From the IMG/VR virus record IMGVR_UViG_3300035670_001377, positions 1-21,653 of that record: 21,653 nt of DNA; one strand, written 5' to 3'. Origin of the DNA: a virus. Both the position numbers and the translations under genes were made by a program. The notes below the pieces were generated by a model that was not told the DNA's origin, ran no database searches, and worked only from the letters and a program-made list of their open reading frames with translations. This document shows, piece after piece, positions 1 to 5,499 of the stretch (its first letter is position 1; each line of letters opens with the position of its first letter).

Positions 1-251
1 AGACTCAAGCCAACCGTGCGGCTGATGACCGCGGGCAGACTCTTCGTCTCGCCGTCTTTAGTGATCTCGACACGCTCGCTCGGGATCTGGAAGCGCAGCA
101 TGAGCGTGCGCTTCGGTGCGTACTGCCCGCCGGGGGAGGCCTGCACGCCAAGGTCAACGACCATGTCGCACACGGCTGCGTAAGCTCCAGCCTCGAGCAG
201 CTTGCGCTCGGGGTAGTTGCCACCTGATGTTGCTGATACATAAATTGCCAT
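1..251 (-). CDS. Phage early protein, possible ssDNA-binding/replication accessory (partial)
   Basis: The reading frame opens at the ATG (251-249, minus strand) and runs off the window after 83 codons without a stop. An AAGGAG ribosome site lies about 9 bases before the ATG, which fixes the start. The protein begins MAIYVSATSGGNYPERKLLE and continues as a mixed beta-rich sequence (DMVVDLGVQ, RTLMLRFQIPSERVEI). From memory this N-terminus resembles phage early proteins near recombination or replication genes, some thought to bind single-stranded DNA (DUF669-like); I cannot confirm the family. It is the last gene visible in the leftward operon, 25 bases after a 39-residue ORF. Function is inference; that it is coding is well supported by the ribosome site and codon choice. 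Confidence 0.75.
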   Translation of the reverse strand, partial: MAIYVSATSGGNYPERKLLEAGAYAAVCDMVVDLGVQASPGGQYAPKRTLMLRFQIPSERVEITKDGETKSLPAVISRTVGLS

Positions 252-276
252 TGTCTTAAACTCCTTCAGTTACGGT

Positions 277-396
277 TCACCAATAATCGCCGCCGAGCCT
301 TGCACGGCTGCAGCGCCAGTTTGGCGGGGGAACCTGCCGCCATTCCAAGTATGCGTCTCGGCGCAGCTTGCGCACAAGATCAAATATCCATTTCAT
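277..396 (-). CDS. 39-residue minigene, unknown function
   Basis: This short frame starts at an ATG (396-394) inside an ATGA junction, overlapping the stop of the upstream 36-residue ORF by four bases, and ends at TGA (279-277). The product begins MKWIFDLVRKLRRDAYLEWR and is basic and Trp-rich (four Trp in 39 residues), with an N-terminal amphipathic helix-like stretch. No own strong Shine-Dalgarno is visible, so expression probably depends on coupling to the upstream frame. The following gene has its own AAGGAG site. I do not recognise a family. Being short, it could be chance, but the tight ATGA junction inside an operon of the same strand supports it. Confidence 0.45.
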   Translation of the reverse strand: MKWIFDLVRKLRRDAYLEWRQVPPPNWRCSRARLGGDYW

Positions 397-503
397 CGCT
401 CAAAAATCATTACGGCGATCGCTAAAACTGCAAAAACGATGCAGACCTTTACGAGCGTCCAAGCGTGCGGCAGTTCTGCCGGGGTAAGTGTGAAAATATC
501 CAT
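393..503 (-). CDS. 36-residue predicted membrane peptide
   Basis: The ATG (503-501) shares one base with the TAA of the upstream 66-residue gene (TAATG), and the frame ends in TGA (395-393) overlapping the next ATG. The peptide starts MDIFTLTPAELPHAWTLVKV and then has a hydrophobic run, VCIVFAVLAIAVMIF, of about 15 residues, ending in ER. That is one likely transmembrane helix with a short N-terminal tail and a charged end. Such single-span early phage peptides often act on host membrane processes, but nothing here says which. The start is chosen from the junction; an AAGG element lies upstream within the preceding gene. Confidence 0.5.
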   Translation of the reverse strand: MDIFTLTPAELPHAWTLVKVCIVFAVLAIAVMIFER

Positions 504-703
504 TAGACGTGCACCTTCGGCTGGTACTTTTTGTACATGGCCTCTGCTTCGTCGCGCAGGCCGATGTTGCCAAGACGATTGATCATGGCGCGAATCTCGA
601 GCGCGTCATCCCAGCCCTTTTTCCAGGCGCGGTAGTCGTCGCTGTATTCGCTGTACCAATCGTGGGATTTGAGCTTCTGCTCGAGGTCTTGCAGCGTAAT
701 CAT
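503..703 (-). CDS. 66-residue conserved-looking early protein, unknown
   Basis: The start is the ATG at 703-701, preceded by a strong GAAGGAGA site 5-6 bases away; the longer frame that extends upstream to 913 would cross the control region and the Cro-like gene and is not used. The 66-residue product (MITLQDLEQKLKSHDWYSEY...) is charged and helical-looking, with a YSDDYRAWKKGWDDA segment rich in aromatic and acidic residues. Similar small proteins with a DWYY-x-YSDD-type motif occur in phages and plasmids as far as I recall, without known function. It is the first gene of the leftward operon and is followed by two coupled minigenes. Confidence 0.7.
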   Translation of the reverse strand: MITLQDLEQKLKSHDWYSEYSDDYRAWKKGWDDALEIRAMINRLGNIGLRDEAEAMYKKYQPKVHV

Positions 704-753
704 GTCATCTCCTTCTATCGCTTTTGGTCTAGCACTGTGCTGACCATGTGGGG

Positions 754-782
754 ACTGTAACAGGGTCGAATCCGTATTACAA
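754..782 (-). promoter_or_regulatory. Candidate leftward early promoter
   Basis: On the minus strand TTGTAA (782-777) and TACAGT (759-754) are separated by 17 bases, each matching four of six consensus positions of a sigma-70 promoter. Transcription would start near 747, giving a leader of about 44 bases before the ATG at 703. The -35 box lies inside a TTACA-N9-TGTAA imperfect palindrome, so a repressor bound there would block it. Box quality is moderate, so this is a prediction. Confidence 0.4.
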
Positions 783-795
783 CCCCTTGGTGTAA
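777..795. promoter_or_regulatory. Operator-like inverted repeat
   Basis: TTACA (777-781) and TGTAA (791-795) form a 19-bp dyad with a 9-bp centre. A related 10-mer, TATTACAACC at 775-784, recurs inverted as GGTTGTAGTA at 831-840 with one mismatch, and a further TGTAA lies at 756-760. One copy covers the -35 of the leftward promoter and the other overlaps the -10 of the rightward promoter, as expected if the adjacent Cro-like protein controls both directions. Binding is inferred. Confidence 0.35.
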
Positions 796-811
796 ATATT
801 TTTATCAGCCC

Positions 812-841
812 TTGAAACCCTCCTATTTGTGGTTGTAGTAT
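812..841 (+). promoter_or_regulatory. Rightward early promoter, probably giving a leaderless mRNA
   Basis: TTGAAA (812-817) and TAGTAT (836-841) are 18 bases apart, each close to sigma-70 consensus. Counting 6-7 bases after the -10 puts transcription start on or next to the A of the ATG at 848. No Shine-Dalgarno lies before that ATG (the bases are TAGACCC). A leaderless repressor transcript is known from lambda cI made from PRM, so the arrangement has precedent. Confidence 0.5.
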
Positions 842-847
842 AGACCC

Positions 848-1060
848 ATGAAGAAAAAGATCACCCCGCAACACGCAGCGGTTATACATGCGGTCAACTC
901 TGCAGGCGGCCAATCGGCGCTTGCCAGAAAACTAGGGATCAGACCTCAGGCCGTGCAGAAGTGGTACGCCAATGGCGTAGTGCCTCCGCTGCGCGTACTT
1001 GCCGTGGAGGCAGCAACTGGGGTATCTAGGAAGGCTCTTCGACCGGACATCTACCCATGA
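848..1060 (+). CDS. Cro/YdaS-like helix-turn-helix repressor
   Basis: This 70-residue protein is nearly all DNA-binding domain. Residues about 22-41 (QSALARKLGIRPQAVQKWYA) form a helix-turn-helix, followed by VPPLRVLAVEAATGVSRKALRPDIYP, which matches the usual ending of the YdaS/Cro family (VLAIE-ATGVSR-ELRPDIYP). Family members bind operators as dimers in phage early control regions or as YdaS regulators. It heads the rightward early operon and sits beside the divergent leftward operon, so it likely regulates both. The start has no ribosome site and coincides with the predicted transcription start. Its last bases overlap the next gene (ATGA). No CI-type partner is visible in the window. Confidence 0.85.
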   Translation: MKKKITPQHAAVIHAVNSAGGQSALARKLGIRPQAVQKWYANGVVPPLRVLAVEAATGVSRKALRPDIYP

Positions 1061-1644
1061 AGGTCACAAAAAAGGCGCGCATTGAGGAGGCGCGAAAACT
1101 TATTGATAGCGTCGCTATGTGGGAAGAGTGGACGCCACTGCAGCTTGCCGAGCTGTCAGAGCTGACCGGCACAAAGATCACCTACGCTATGCGCAAGCCA
1201 AACCCGTCGTATCCCAGCGACAAGCGCATGCTTGAGGTCATAACTGGCGATTGGATAAAGCCGGCTGCGTGGTCATGGCGCAGGGCTATTGAGTCCTCGG
1301 GCGATATCGTGGCATATACAAAGGGCAAGCAAATTGCGGCGCTGAGGCAGGGCATACTTGAGCAGATAGCAGCAGCCCGTGCTGGGTTAGGCGATGCCTG
1401 CGAAAAGTGTGGCGCTGCTCACGACTTAACCGTCGACCACGCTGCGACTGCATTCTCTGACATTGCAAAAGATTTCTTGGCGATATTTCCGGTGCTGCAG
1501 TTGAAAGATACAGACGGCTCTGGCGGGATTATCGCAGACGAAGTAATCCTGCACGCATGGCAGGACTATCATCACAAACGCGCGGCATACGCTCTGCTTT
1601 GCCGGTCGTGTAACAGTACAAAGGGAGCGGGGGTAGCAGCATGA
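1057..1644 (+). CDS. HNH-like zinc-binding protein, putative endonuclease
   Basis: The 195-residue protein starts at an ATGA junction with the Cro-like gene and ends at another ATGA junction with the primase-helicase. The C-terminal half carries CEKC (C115, C118), TVDH (H128) and LCRSCNSTKG (C182, C185, N186). Two CxxC pairs flanking a DH fit the beta-beta-alpha-metal fold of HNH nucleases, but the middle region is long (about 55 residues) and the classical second histidine is not obvious. The N-terminal half is a charged, helical region of unknown role. In this position it might be an early nuclease, or a DNA-binding accessory of replication. Zinc binding is likely; nuclease activity is inference. 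Confidence 0.7.
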   Translation: MKVTKKARIEEARKLIDSVAMWEEWTPLQLAELSELTGTKITYAMRKPNPSYPSDKRMLEVITGDWIKPAAWSWRRAIESSGDIVAYTKGKQIAALRQGILEQIAAARAGLGDACEKCGAAHDLTVDHAATAFSDIAKDFLAIFPVLQLKDTDGSGGIIADEVILHAWQDYHHKRAAYALLCRSCNSTKGAGVAA

Positions 1645-3788
1645 ATAGGCAAAGCATGACTAGGATCAGCGATCAAGGGCCGTTGATTACATACACGGTA
1701 TTTCCGGACGTATGGCCGAAGCAAAAGACCGAGTACGCCGACACGCCATGGATCGAGCTTGTCCGCACGCTTGCCAACCCGCCGCACTACATGAGCAAGG
1801 CGGCCTGCCCGCTGCTGAGTCTTTGTGAGTACGGCGAGAACGTCTCAGACAAGGGCTACCTGCGCCACGCCGGTAACGTCGTGCGCTGCTACGGCATTGA
1901 GGTGGACTACGACGGGGAAGAGGTGAGCGTCGATGAGGGCGCAAAGCGCCTAGAGGCCGCGGGCCTAATGGCGATTATTTATACTAGCGCGAGCTACACC
2001 GATGGAGCGCCGCGCTGGCGGGCAATCCTGCCGCTGGCAGAACCGGCGGCACCCAACATGCGCAACGTATTTGTGGCGCGCGCTAACCGCGCACTCGGCG
2101 GTATCGCGAGCCGCGAGAGTTTTACCCTGTCGCAGAGCTTCTACTTTGGGCAGGTGCGCGGCGCCAAGTACCGGTACATCGAGACGCACGGCCGCTGCAT
2201 CGATCAAGCCGCAGACCTTGAGCCGTTGTTTCACCAGGCGCAGGGCACAGATCCGAAGACAGGCCGCGACACACGCAGCAACCAGCAACTGCTCGAGGCA
2301 TTCTCCCGTGGCGAGGGGCGATACGAGTCGATGCTGAAGCTCTCCAGCCGCTGGGCCGCACGCGGCATGGAGTACGACGATATCGTCAGCAGCCTCACCG
2401 AACTGCTTGACAGCAGCGGCAGCAGCCTGAACGGCGATGGCGTCGACCTGCGTAGCAGAATTGAGCCGATGGCGGCAAGTGCTGTGCGCAAGTTTGGCGG
2501 CACTGTGCCCGAGGTGCGGATCAACGCGGCCGTGCGGGGGCAGGTAGCGCAGGGCGATGTACACACAACGTCCGTACAAGACATGAGCGCGAGCAACGCT
2601 GGCATCGTCGCCAAACGCTGGCAGCCGGTGTCGGCCGATAGCATCCCGCCGCGGCAGTGGCTGTACGGATTCCATTACATGCGGCGCATGGTCAGCATGA
2701 CCGCAGGTGCGGGCGGCGGCGGTAAGTCGTCGATGACGATGGTCGAGGCAATCAGCATGGCACTCGGGCGCGACCTGCTGCGCGGCAAGTGGCAACTGCC
2801 GACTGGGCCGCTCAAAGTCTGGGTGCACAACGGCGAAGATCCGATGGATGAGCTGCAGCGCAGGCTCACGGCGATCTGTATGCAGTACGCCATCGAACCC
2901 GAGGATGTGGCGCAGAACCTCTACATTACGAGCGGTCGAGATACGCGAATCATCGTGGCCGAGGAGATTGATGGCACGGTCATGCAGATGCCCGCGGCCA
3001 GGCAGCAGATCGTCGAGCAGGCCAAGGCCGAGCGTATTGATGCGATGATCCTTGACCCTTTCATCGCGACCCACGCCGTCAATGAGAATAACAACCCGGC
3101 AATGGAGAAGGTGATGTGGGAATGGCGCGCCATTGCCGAGCAGGCCAACATCGCCGTCGAGATCGTGCACCACTTCCGTAAGGGCAACGGCAACGAGGCA
3201 TCGAGCGAGGATGTGCGCGGTGCGTCGGCGCTGCTCGGTGCCTGCCGCAGCGTGCGGATCGCCTCGCCGATGAGCCAGCAGGAGGCGGAGCGGTACAGCA
3301 TCGACATGAAGGAGCGCCGCCGGTACTTCTGGCTGCAGAACCCGAAGGCGAACATGCGCCCGCCGACAGATGAGCGGCTGTGGCGGCAACTGGTGAGCGT
3401 GGATCTGGGCAACACCGACAGCATCTATACCGAGGGCGACAAGGTGGGCGTGGTCTGCGAGTGGAGTCCGCCGACCGCCGACACGCAGTTGACGCACGGG
3501 CAGAAGATGATCGTGCTGCGTGACCTTGAGGCGGCCTATAACAAAGACCCGCTCCTAGTGCGCGCCGATGTCCGCAGCACGCAGTGGGCTGGGCAGATCG
3601 TGGCTAGGCACATGGAGCTTGACATCAATGACGCCGGGGCGAGGGCGACCGTCAGGCGGGTACTTGATGAGTGGGAGCGCGATGGTAGCGTGACCAAGGT
3701 GTCGGCTCGAGATCATGCCAAGGGGCGATACTTGAGCGTCTACAAGGTCGGCGAGAAGGTGGCTGACGAGGAAGAGGTGCCGTTTTGA
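1641..3788 (+). CDS. Primase-helicase fusion (AEP/RepB-like primase plus RepA-type AAA_25 helicase)
   Basis: A 715-residue two-part replication protein. Residues about 80-200 hold a primase-like region: GIEVDYDGEE (85-94), TSASYTDGAPRWRAILPL (115-132) and YFGQVRG (168-174), resembling archaeo-eukaryotic/RepB-type primases that open with an acidic D-x-D strand. Residues about 335-545 form a RecA-fold ATPase: Walker A GAGGGGKSS (356-364), HNGED (397-401), Walker B IDAMILDPF (466-474), HHFRKG (510-515) and RGASALLGA (526-534), typical of hexameric RepA-like helicases. The C-terminal tail (about 620-710) looks like a winged-helix region. Together these would unwind and prime phage DNA. It starts in an ATGA junction and is followed directly by the CCCCCAGTT repeat array, possibly its target. 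Primase catalysis is less certain than the helicase. Confidence 0.88.
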   Translation: MNRQSMTRISDQGPLITYTVFPDVWPKQKTEYADTPWIELVRTLANPPHYMSKAACPLLSLCEYGENVSDKGYLRHAGNVVRCYGIEVDYDGEEVSVDEGAKRLEAAGLMAIIYTSASYTDGAPRWRAILPLAEPAAPNMRNVFVARANRALGGIASRESFTLSQSFYFGQVRGAKYRYIETHGRCIDQAADLEPLFHQAQGTDPKTGRDTRSNQQLLEAFSRGEGRYESMLKLSSRWAARGMEYDDIVSSLTELLDSSGSSLNGDGVDLRSRIEPMAASAVRKFGGTVPEVRINAAVRGQVAQGDVHTTSVQDMSASNAGIVAKRWQPVSADSIPPRQWLYGFHYMRRMVSMTAGAGGGGKSSMTMVEAISMALGRDLLRGKWQLPTGPLKVWVHNGEDPMDELQRRLTAICMQYAIEPEDVAQNLYITSGRDTRIIVAEEIDGTVMQMPAARQQIVEQAKAERIDAMILDPFIATHAVNENNNPAMEKVMWEWRAIAEQANIAVEIVHHFRKGNGNEASSEDVRGASALLGACRSVRIASPMSQQEAERYSIDMKERRRYFWLQNPKANMRPPTDERLWRQLVSVDLGNTDSIYTEGDKVGVVCEWSPPTADTQLTHGQKMIVLRDLEAAYNKDPLLVRADVRSTQWAGQIVARHMELDINDAGARATVRRVLDEWERDGSVTKVSARDHAKGRYLSVYKVGEKVADEEEVPF

Positions 3789-4000
3789 GCAACAAAGTTC
3801 CCCCCAGTTTCCCCCAGTTTCCCCAAGTCTTCCCTAAGTTCGTTAAGCAACTGGGGAGGGGAATCTTGGGGTTTTTCCCCAAGTTCCCCAGTTCCCCAGT
3901 TATATATAGGGAATCCAACTGGGGGAACGAAAAATCAATGACTTACGCGCGTTTTGGTTTTTCCCCCAGTTTTCCCCCAGTTGAGGCAAGCCATGTCTAA
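3785..4000 (+). CDS. Possible 71-residue Pro/Phe repeat protein encoded by the repeat array
   Basis: A TTG start overlaps the primase-helicase stop in a TTGA junction, with GAAGAGGTG just upstream as a good ribosome site. The frame reads through the CCCCCAGTT repeats to give SFPQFPQVFPKF-type repeats and later SPSFPPVEA. Because the DNA repeats impose the peptide, coding may be incidental to a DNA function. The frame ends eight bases into the next gene. The same TTGAGC junction type appears at 15325, which supports real translation. I do not recognise the product. Confidence 0.35.
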   Translation: MSNKVPPSFPQFPQVFPKFVKQLGRGILGFFPKFPSSPVIYRESNWGNEKSMTYARFGFSPSFPPVEASHV

Positions 4001-4012
4001 ATTCCCCCAGTT
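3800..4012. repeat. CCCCCAGTT iteron-like repeat array, candidate replication origin
   Basis: About thirteen copies of (C)CCCCAGTT or close variants occur in both orientations. Direct copies: 3800-3810, 3811-3820, degenerate 3821-3830 and 3831-3840, 3877-3885, 3886-3893, 3894-3901, 3963-3971, 3974-3982, 4004-4012. Inverted copies: 3849-3856, 3862-3871, 3917-3925. The first four are spaced by 10 bp, one helical turn. An AT run, TATATATA, lies at 3901-3908. Position directly after the primase-helicase suggests iterons or a primase-assembly site; no replication-initiator gene other than the fusion protein is seen. Confidence 0.5.
3849..3901 (+). other. Long imperfect hairpin inside the repeat array
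   Basis: Arms pair as AACTGGGG (3849-3856) with CCCCAGTT (3894-3901), GGGGAA (3858-3863) with TTCCCC (3884-3889), and CTTGGGG (3865-3871) with CCCCAAG (3877-3883), around a TTTTT loop. That is about 21 base pairs with one single-base bulge and a small internal loop. It could work as a single-strand initiation hairpin for primase, or as a transcription attenuator in the early operon. No U-tract follows it, which argues against a simple intrinsic terminator. Confidence 0.5.
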
Positions 4013-4217
4013 GCGAAACCGCCACAAAGCCGTCGAGAAGCGCATGAAGATGGCCGAGCCAGTGGCTGACAATCCCGTCGCCAAGCGAATGCTTGACGCA
4101 ATGGGAGATGACGGACTGGCGCTGATGCGAACCTTTCAACAGTACTTCGGTGCCAAGCTCGTCCACTACCAAGACGAGGCTGGTGAGCTTGGCAAGAAGC
4201 CGGGGTGGGTGGAATGA
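3993..4217 (+). CDS. 74-residue early protein, unknown
   Basis: I chose the ATG at 3993, which follows a TTGAGG ribosome-like site by about 7 bases; an upstream TTG at 3954 in the same frame would add only repeat-derived residues. The 74-residue product (MSKFPQLRNRHKAVEKRMKM...) has a basic N-terminus and a helical middle (MLDAMGDDGLALMRTFQQYF), and ends GKKPGWVE. It overlaps the preceding frame by eight bases and the next gene by four (ATGA). No family recognised; size and position suggest a small early regulator or host-takeover protein, which is a guess from context only. Confidence 0.6.
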   Translation: MSKFPQLRNRHKAVEKRMKMAEPVADNPVAKRMLDAMGDDGLALMRTFQQYFGAKLVHYQDEAGELGKKPGWVE

Positions 4218-4513
4218 CTCAGGGCAAGTTGAACATGCTCTCCCGCCTTGAGTGGGAGGACTCAGACTTCTGGGGTAAGACGTCGCTGTGCCGTCGGTTC
4301 TCCATCCGCAGCCAGACCATCAACGGCAAGACCGATCACACGTTATGGCGACGTGGGAAGGATGGCAGCGTCATCCCGGTCAACCTTGGCACCTTCGATA
4401 CCTTCGAGGATGCGGTCGAGGCTGCTGAGGAGGCGAAGTACGACACGCCTAAGCGCAATGCTGGGAACTTCTTCCCTGCCGACAAACGAGATCCATGGGA
4501 CGTCCTGAAATGA
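4214..4513 (+). CDS. 99-residue early protein, unknown
   Basis: Start chosen at the ATG in the ATGA junction with the preceding gene; an in-frame GTG at 4205 would add three residues. The product (MTQGKLNMLSRLEWEDSDFW...) contains two beta-strand-like stretches around SIRSQTINGKTDHTLWRRGKDGSVIPVNLG, then an acidic helix EDAVEAAEEAKY, resembling small DNA- or protein-binding folds such as AP2-like domains, though the match is too weak to name. It ends DKRDPWDVLK and overlaps the next gene by four bases. The chain of ATGA junctions on both sides is the main support that it is translated. Confidence 0.65.
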   Translation: MTQGKLNMLSRLEWEDSDFWGKTSLCRRFSIRSQTINGKTDHTLWRRGKDGSVIPVNLGTFDTFEDAVEAAEEAKYDTPKRNAGNFFPADKRDPWDVLK

Positions 4514-4878
4514 GAAAGAACTGTCCGATCTGTGGGGTGGAGAATACCGGCGGTCAGCCTCATAGCTGGCACAAGACTGCGCATCGAAAGAAGCAGTACC
4601 CTCTTGAGGAGGTTGCCAGGATGGCTGAGGCCAATCGAGAGCTACGAATGACCATCGCGATCGTATGTGATGCGGTCGATACGGCTAGGCAGCCTGATGG
4701 CTGGCGGTCTAACCCGAAGAAGTCACGCACCGAATACCATCGGGAGTACTACTGGCGTCATGCCGACAAGCGACGACGGCAGCGACGTGAGAACAAGTCC
4801 ATGCGTCGTCGGGTGCGACCCTTGATTGCTGGGCTGTGCCGTGCTGTAGACTTAGGCAGAATATCCGCGAGGTGGTGA
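4510..4878 (+). CDS. 122-residue small zinc-finger-like basic protein
   Basis: Start taken at the ATG of the ATGA junction (4510), not the in-frame ATG at 4495, which lies inside the previous gene. The N-terminus MRKNCPICGVEN holds CPIC, followed by HSWHKTAH, giving a possible C2-H2 zinc site within residues 5-27. The middle is helical and the C-terminal half is strongly basic (RREYYWRHADKRRRQRRENK-like), fitting nucleic-acid binding. The next gene starts one base after its stop. It may be a homing-type or packaging-associated DNA-binding protein, but no catalytic motif is visible, so I leave the function open. Confidence 0.6.
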   Translation: MRKNCPICGVENTGGQPHSWHKTAHRKKQYPLEEVARMAEANRELRMTIAIVCDAVDTARQPDGWRSNPKKSRTEYHREYYWRHADKRRRQRRENKSMRRRVRPLIAGLCRAVDLGRISARW

Positions 4879-4879
4879 G

Positions 4880-5203
4880 ATGGGAGCGAGACAAAGACAA
4901 CGGGGTGCCGAGACTGAGCGTGAGGTCTGCAAGGAGATATCCTCGAAAATTGGATGGCAGACATCCAGAATTCTAGGACAAGCCAGAGATGGCGGTGCAG
5001 ATGTCAGGGTTGCTCAGTTTCTAATCGAGGTGAAACGCCGCAAGTCTATTGCGGTTTATGAGTGGCTTGAGCAGTGCCAACGCGCATGCAAGCCCGGAGA
5101 CAAACCGGTGGTGATTGCACGAGGCGATCACAAAGGGTTTATCGTCATCCAGCCATTGGAAGACTGGCTGGAGATGGCCAAGCGTGAGTTACCAGAAAGA
5201 TGA
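4880..5203 (+). CDS. PD-(D/E)XK-like nuclease (Holliday-junction-resolvase type)
   Basis: The 107-residue protein shows the core of the restriction-endonuclease-like fold: RGAETEREVCKEI (E14 or neighbours in the first helix), then GGADVRVAQFLIEVKRR with D41, E50 and K52 spaced as D-x8-E-x-K, followed by a helix (VYEWLEQCQRAC) and a strand KPVVIARGDHKGFIVI. Small stand-alone members of this superfamily resolve branched DNA before packaging. It starts one base after the previous stop, with GAGGTGG upstream, and its end overlaps the zinc-ribbon gene by ATGA. Closest to Hjc/VRR-type phage resolvases by motif, but which branch is uncertain. Confidence 0.75.
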   Translation: MGARQRQRGAETEREVCKEISSKIGWQTSRILGQARDGGADVRVAQFLIEVKRRKSIAVYEWLEQCQRACKPGDKPVVIARGDHKGFIVIQPLEDWLEMAKRELPER

Positions 5204-5499
5204 AGTGCCCGAAGTGCGCCAAAGCCAGCGAGGTCGTGAAGGTTTACCAGTTCCCGACAGAGGCTAGACGGCGCAGAGAATGTATGACCTGCGGCTTTAG
5301 GTTCACGACATCCGAGCGTGTTTGGCGCAAGGTCTACGCTGACGAGATCAAGAACAAGCCGCTACCTCGAAGCGTGCGCAAGCATGTGCAAGAGGAGCGG
5401 CCTAAGCGAACGTATAGCAACTTCGACGTGGTGGCCTTGGAAGGCTATGACATGGACTACGAAGACGTATCAACCTATGTGCACATGAGCGACGACTGA
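5200..5499 (+). CDS. NrdR-type zinc-ribbon protein without ATP-cone
   Basis: The N-terminus MKCPKC...RRRRECMTCGFRFTTSERV reproduces the zinc ribbon of the ribonucleotide-reductase repressor NrdR, with C3, C6, C28 and C31 as ligands and the RRRREC-x2-CG-x-RFTT signature. NrdR is about 150 residues with a C-terminal ATP-cone; this protein is 99 residues, and its C-terminal half (PKRTYSNFDVVALEGYDMDY...) is acidic and lacks the cone. It may bind host NrdR boxes to raise dNTP supply, or be a DNA-binding partner of packaging. It overlaps the nuclease by four bases and the small terminase by one (TGATG), so it is co-translated with both. Confidence 0.75.
   Translation: MKCPKCAKASEVVKVYQFPTEARRRRECMTCGFRFTTSERVWRKVYADEIKNKPLPRSVRKHVQEERPKRTYSNFDVVALEGYDMDYEDVSTYVHMSDD

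Noticed and set aside
704-913. N-terminal extension of the leftward 66-residue gene up to 913
   Set aside because: It runs through both promoters and the Cro-like gene; the ATG at 703 has a strong ribosome site.
1965-3497. 510-residue open frame on the minus strand
   Set aside because: It is antisense to the primase-helicase with clear Walker motifs; His/Arg/Leu-rich composition is typical of GC-rich shadows.
3800-4012. CRISPR-like array
   Set aside because: Units are only 9-10 bp, in both orientations and without spacers of constant length.
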